Source: Phenylobacterium sp. (GTDB lineage Bacteria > Pseudomonadota > Alphaproteobacteria > Caulobacterales > Caulobacteraceae). From it: 44,628 nt of DNA. Of the stretch, positions 41,656 through 44,628 are shown piece after piece (the stretch's first letter is position 1; each line of letters begins with the position of its first letter). The notes beneath the pieces are model-generated. The model was given only the letters and a program-made list of their open reading frames with translations, was not told the DNA's origin and did no database searches. The stretch is taken from contig NZ_SCVD01000005.1 in the NCBI RefSeq assembly GCF_004297125.1, forward strand, positions 1-44,628. The letters run 5' to 3'. A program made the position numbers and the translations under genes.

Positions 41656-42375
41656 TTAGACGACATTCGGGCGAACGCGCTTCCAAACACTGAGCCTGGC
41701 GAGAGGTCGAAAGCCGCGTCGCGCGGACTGCTCGACTGGAACACCCGGCTCGTATGCGACGATCGCTCCAGACGAAGTCCAGTGACAGACAGCTCCGAAC
41801 AAGCCTCGTGCTGCGCCAAACACGTTTGTCAGACCGACCACGCCGCCTGATTCGAAGGTGACTGCGCCTGCTACGATGCGCTGATCGGGATCAGTGCGGG
41901 CTAGGATCGTGACGCGACCATCCTCTAGCAGCGCCCTCCGAAATATTCCCGTTGCAGCTGAATCATCGCCCGCCCACGCCGTCTCCCACTGGTCAAGCTC
42001 GTTGACCGAAACGGCTCGCCAGCCGTGCTGAGGCTCGCAGCCTTCACTGCCCAGGTCTTTCAGCAACCAGGAGGCGGAGAAGGAGCGCACGAAACCTGCT
42101 GCTCCAAGGGGCAGGCGGTCGAAGCTATCCTTCACGCTGAACTCGAATTCAGCGTTCTGGCTGAGCTTGCGGATCAGCTCGACTTGCGCGCCTGGATCAG
42201 ACCACGGGTCCACAGTGACCACGTTTGGATAAAAGCGCGGGGTCGCGGACCTGCAAAACCAAAGCCCTTCGCTCCGCTCGACCGCCAGTCCGTGCGAACG
42301 CCAGACGGATGCACACCACTCCGCGTTGTTCACGGCTGCTATGAGGCTAAGCTCGTCGGGATCTGCGGTGCTCAC
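41656..42375 (-). CDS. Putative GNAT-like protein, unknown function
   Basis: A 239-aa soluble protein. The C-terminal third has an acetyltransferase-like run: RVTILARTDPDQRIVAGAVTF, VGLTNVFG, and a final GYxPL-type end (RRGFRPLARLSVWKR). The N-terminal half (NAEWCASVWRSHGL, GLWFCRSATPRFYPNV) resembles GNAT proteins that carry a degenerate first domain. The start is GTG at 42375 without a good ribosome site. The function is not known. Confidence 0.6.
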   Translation of the reverse strand: MSTADPDELSLIAAVNNAEWCASVWRSHGLAVERSEGLWFCRSATPRFYPNVVTVDPWSDPGAQVELIRKLSQNAEFEFSVKDSFDRLPLGAAGFVRSFSASWLLKDLGSEGCEPQHGWRAVSVNELDQWETAWAGDDSAATGIFRRALLEDGRVTILARTDPDQRIVAGAVTFESGGVVGLTNVFGAARGLFGAVCHWTSSGAIVAYEPGVPVEQSARRGFRPLARLSVWKRVRPNVV

Positions 42376-42475
42376 GTTGGCAGGTTACGGCAGAGAAGCT
42401 CTTCAACAACCCCCGATCCCCGCCTTCCCACCCTCGACCCGAGATCAGGACGTCGGCTCGCCACCCATGGCGGAC

Positions 42476-42844
42476 CTACGCCTCCTGAGCCCATGAATCG
42501 CGCCAGATCAGGTGCGCCGTGGCCAGGACGAAGACGAGGAATGCGGCCTGCATGGCAACAGGCCAGACCATGGCGTCGTACGTCGCCACCGCCCAGACAT
42601 TGTGGCTGACATCCGACAGAATGATCGCGAGCGTGGAGAGCACTCCGAGCCGTGGTCTCCAGAACAGGAGCGTGGCCGCCAGGGGATCGAGGACCGTTAG
42701 GGCGTTCCAGAAGACGACCGTGCCGAGCGGATAGCCCGGGTAGGCGCCACCCGACCGGAAGAAATCCACCATGTGGAACCCTGTCCCGATGAGGAGGCAG
42801 ATGGCCCAAACAAGGCGGACCACCTTGGCCGACGATGTCACCAT
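42476..42844 (-). CDS. Four-helix membrane protein, unknown function
   Basis: A 122-aa protein with four hydrophobic segments (around VVRLVWAICLLIGTG, LGTVVFWNALTVLDPLAATLLF, LGVLSTLAIILSDV and VAMQAAFLVFVLATAHLIW). It is probably an inner-membrane protein. ATG 42844 is used; a TTG at 42907 would extend it by 21 residues. I do not recognise it further. Confidence 0.6.
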   Translation of the reverse strand: MVTSSAKVVRLVWAICLLIGTGFHMVDFFRSGGAYPGYPLGTVVFWNALTVLDPLAATLLFWRPRLGVLSTLAIILSDVSHNVWAVATYDAMVWPVAMQAAFLVFVLATAHLIWRDSWAQEA

Positions 42845-43163
42845 GCTTTCCAGGCCCTGCGCAGTCGAGTGGAGCAGCTCAGCAATTGGGTGGCGGAATG
42901 TCAGCAAGCCACCCCCTGCTGACGTCCCGGAGGTCTGCTTGCGGGAGTGATGATGCCGCCGTCGGCATGATCGACCTGGCGGAGCGGAGTCGGCGCGGGA
43001 ATCAGCTGGACCTTGGCGCTCCCCTCACTGCATTTTCGCGAACACCCAGTCGCGGTAACTTAACGCGGCGAGCTAGTGAAACTGTGTGAATCTCAGAAAT
43101 CAAGATCGGCAGAAGGCCAATAAATTCAACTTAGTTCGTTCTCAGAAACTAGAGGCACCGACA
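42845..43163. other. Gene-free stretch, locally AT-rich
   Basis: No gene is seen. The part from about 43065 to 43155 is notably AT-rich for this window. It lies just before the second copy of the 119-bp repeat and could be an old regulatory or recombination region, but I see no specific motif. Confidence 0.4.
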
Positions 43164-43282
43164 CCCGCCAGACTGGCAGAAGCTAAGCGTGCGGCGGCAA
43201 AGCGCGGATGCTCAGTAGCTCCGCTTCCCGCGACGGCCGCTCCGTAAACCAGGCCTGATCGGCGGCTTTTTTCAACACCATC
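43164..43282 (+). repeat. 119-bp direct repeat, copy 2
   Basis: Same sequence as 41532-41650 but without the upstream part of the lipoprotein gene, so it is a 3' gene fragment. It is followed by 89 bp of unassigned sequence and then the IS3 element. Confidence 0.95.
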
Positions 43283-43433
43283 CATCCATTGCGGGCGTTG
43301 CACAGAGAGAAGCTGAACCATAGCCTCATTGGCATGGAGCCTTCATATCCCTCCGGCTGGGCCGGGCTGCGTGACCTGCCCCCTTTCCGATCCCTCGGTT
43401 TGAGTGAGAGTCCGTCACCCTGAGGAGACGGAC

Positions 43434-43697
43434 GTGAAGAAGAGCAGGTTCAACGAAGCGCAGATCATCGGCGTGCTGCGCGAGCAGGAGGCCGGGAGCC
43501 CGACGGCGGAGGTGTGCCGGCGGCACGGGATCAGCGAGCAGACCTTCTACCGCTGGAAGGCGAAGTACAGCGGGATGAGCGTGTCGGACGCGCAGAAGCT
43601 GAAGACGCTGGAGGACGAGAATCGGCGACTGAAGAAGCTCTTGGCGGAGTCGATGCTCGATGTGTCGGCGCTGAAGGACCTGCTGGGAAAAAACTGA
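43434..43697 (+). CDS. IS3-family OrfA (helix-turn-helix protein)
   Basis: An 87-aa OrfA with the HTH segment [21 protein letters not shown] and a leucine-zipper-like end ([17 protein letters not shown]). GTG 43434 follows GAGGAGA by 6-7 bases. The slippery heptamer A AAA AAC (43688-43694) lies just before its TGA and permits a -1 shift into orfB. The subgroup is IS407-like by sequence pattern. Confidence 0.93.
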   Translation: MKKSRFNEAQIIGVLREQEAGSPTAEVCRRHGISEQTFYRWKAKYSGMSVSDAQKLKTLEDENRRLKKLLAESMLDVSALKDLLGKN

Positions 43698-44599
43698 TCG
43701 GGCCTGCAGCGCGCCGCGACGCCGTGCTCCGCCTGATGGCGGAGCGCGGTTTCTCGCAGAGGCGCGCCTGCGGGCTGGTCCAGGTCGATCCGAAGACGGT
43801 GCGGCGCGTGGCCCGGCCGGGCGACGCGGAGGTGCGCGAGCGGCTGCGGGGGCTGGCGGCGGAGCGCCGCCGCTTCGGCTACCGGCGGCTCGGCATCCTG
43901 CTTGAGCGTGAAGGCGTCAGCATGAACAAGAAGAAGCTCTTCCGGCTGTACCGCGAGGAGGGCCTGGCGGTGCGAAGGCGGCGCGGCCGCAAGCGCGCCA
44001 CCGGCACGCGGGCGCCCATGGCGCTGCCGGATGGCCCGAACCAGCGCTGGAGCCTGGACTTCGTGGCCGACACGCTGAGCTGGGGCCGGCGCTTCCGGAT
44101 TCTCTGCATCGTCGACGACTTCACCCGCGAGGCCCTGGCGCTGGTGGTCGACACCTCGATCAGCGGCCATCGCATGGCCCGCGAGCTGGACGCCCTGATC
44201 GCCCGGCGCGGCCGGCCTGCGACCATCGTCAGCGACAATGGGACCGAGATGACCAGCCGGGCCATGCTCGAATGGACCAACCGCACCGGGATCGACTGGC
44301 ATTACATCGCGCCCGGCAAGCCGCAGCAGAACGGCTTCGTCGAGAGCTTCAACGGTAAGCTGCGCGACGAGTGCCTGAACGAAGAGGTCTTCGCCAACCT
44401 CGCCGAGGCCCGCGCGGTGATCGAGCGCTGGCGGCTCGACTACAACCACGTCAGGCCACACTCGGCGCACGGCGGGCTGACACCGGAAGCGGTGCGGCTG
44501 AACCCCGCGGCCGGCCGGCTGCGCAACTTGATCAGCTCCACCGCCCGGCCGCTACCGCCGGCGCTTGAGATCAGCTACCAACCCCCTGGGCTCTCATAA
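43688..44599 (+). CDS. IS3-family OrfB (DDE integrase), translated by -1 frameshift
   Basis: The frame entered after the shift (AAA AAA CTG ATC…) encodes about 300 residues with an HTH_21-type segment ([16 protein letters not shown]) and the rve integrase core. DDE residues lie in [17 protein letters not shown] and [18 protein letters not shown]. It ends at TAA 44597-44599. No good independent start is present, so it is probably made only as an OrfAB fusion. Confidence 0.92.
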   Translation, partial: KKLIGPAARRDAVLRLMAERGFSQRRACGLVQVDPKTVRRVARPGDAEVRERLRGLAAERRRFGYRRLGILLEREGVSMNKKKLFRLYREEGLAVRRRRGRKRATGTRAPMALPDGPNQRWSLDFVADTLSWGRRFRILCIVDDFTREALALVVDTSISGHRMARELDALIARRGRPATIVSDNGTEMTSRAMLEWTNRTGIDWHYIAPGKPQQNGFVESFNGKLRDECLNEEVFANLAEARAVIERWRLDYNHVRPHSAHGGLTPEAVRLNPAAGRLRNLISSTARPLPPALEISYQPPGLS

Positions 44600-44628
44600 T
44601 GATCGAGGGACCAAAGGGGGGCAGGTCA

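Larger units (their letters stand above)
43372..44628 (+). mobile_element. Complete IS3-family element (1257 bp)
   Basis: Inverted ends: left TGACCTGCCCCCTTTCCGAT at 43372 and, read on the minus strand from 44628, TGACCTGCCCCCCTTTGGTC; both continue into TCCCTCG. Contains orfA and a frameshifted orfB. The right end coincides with the last base of the window, and its final 120 bp recur at 1-120. The 4 bases before the left end are TGCG; the 4 bases after the copy at 1-120 are ATCG, so no matching target duplication joins these two ends. Confidence 0.92.

Noticed and set aside
1..44628. CRISPR array, tRNA or rRNA genes
   Set aside because: I looked for regularly spaced repeats and for tRNA/rRNA-like conserved sequences and saw none.
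43372..44628. A proven composite transposon bounded by two IS3 copies
   Set aside because: Only 120 bp of the left copy are visible and the flanking 4-base sequences do not match, so mobility of the whole unit is only a hypothesis.

Overview
The window is GC-rich DNA that looks alphaproteobacterial. Sphingomonadales or Caulobacterales are most likely, judging from a TonB-dependent receptor of the type they use for xenobiotics, the gene families, and TTGACA-like promoters; this is inference, as there is no rRNA or housekeeping marker. Almost everything from 809 to 38864 is one large catabolic island for a (poly)cyclic, probably aromatic, compound. It is flanked by mobile DNA: the last 120 bp of an IS3-family element at 1-120, a full copy of that IS at 43372-44628, an IS66 remnant and an IS1182-like element.

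Layout. (A) 809-14100: a ring-attack and meta-cleavage module. A minus-strand operon encodes a LigA/LigB extradiol dioxygenase, a C-C hydrolase and a BphA4-like reductase. It is followed by a CaiC-like CoA ligase, a TetR regulator, an MFS transporter, a class III CoA-transferase, Rieske ferredoxin, Rieske oxygenase alpha and beta, a BphB-like dihydrodiol dehydrogenase, an HpaH-like hydratase and an HpaI-like aldolase. (B) 14253-27021: a TonB receptor, a fused indolepyruvate-ferredoxin-oxidoreductase-like enzyme, a second TetR, a second CoA ligase, a second C-C hydrolase, a second Rieske oxygenase pair and an MDR reductase. (C) 27075-38864: a CoA-thioester module. The plus operon is flavodoxin, long-chain-type CoA ligase, epoxide hydrolase, ferredoxin/flavodoxin-NADP reductase and a stand-alone PaaA-like diiron oxygenase. 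The convergent minus operon is CoA ligase, PaaG-like and PaaF-like crotonases, a 133-aa unknown protein and a PaaX-like repressor. A glutaryl-CoA dehydrogenase follows. (D) 38865-44628: IS debris and small genes of unknown function.

How the genes may work together (inference). The receptor and MFS import the substrate. Rieske dioxygenase, dihydrodiol dehydrogenase, LigAB, hydrolase, hydratase and aldolase open one ring and release pyruvate. Carboxylic products are thioesterified by one of four CoA ligases. The IFOR-like enzyme may oxidatively decarboxylate a 2-oxo acid to an acyl-CoA, as its homologue does in estrogen-degrading sphingomonads. The diiron oxygenase with epoxide hydrolase and crotonases would process a cyclic acyl-CoA down to glutaryl-CoA, which GcdH converts to crotonyl-CoA.

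The most striking sequence-level discovery is regulatory. The two TetR proteins are paralogues, and two related palindromes recur in the promoter regions: about CATACAGTACTGTATG in module A and about CATACGGTAGCGTATG in module B and upstream of gcdH. In module A the palindrome begins at the last base or two of the -10 box of four promoters, each with a 17-bp spacer.
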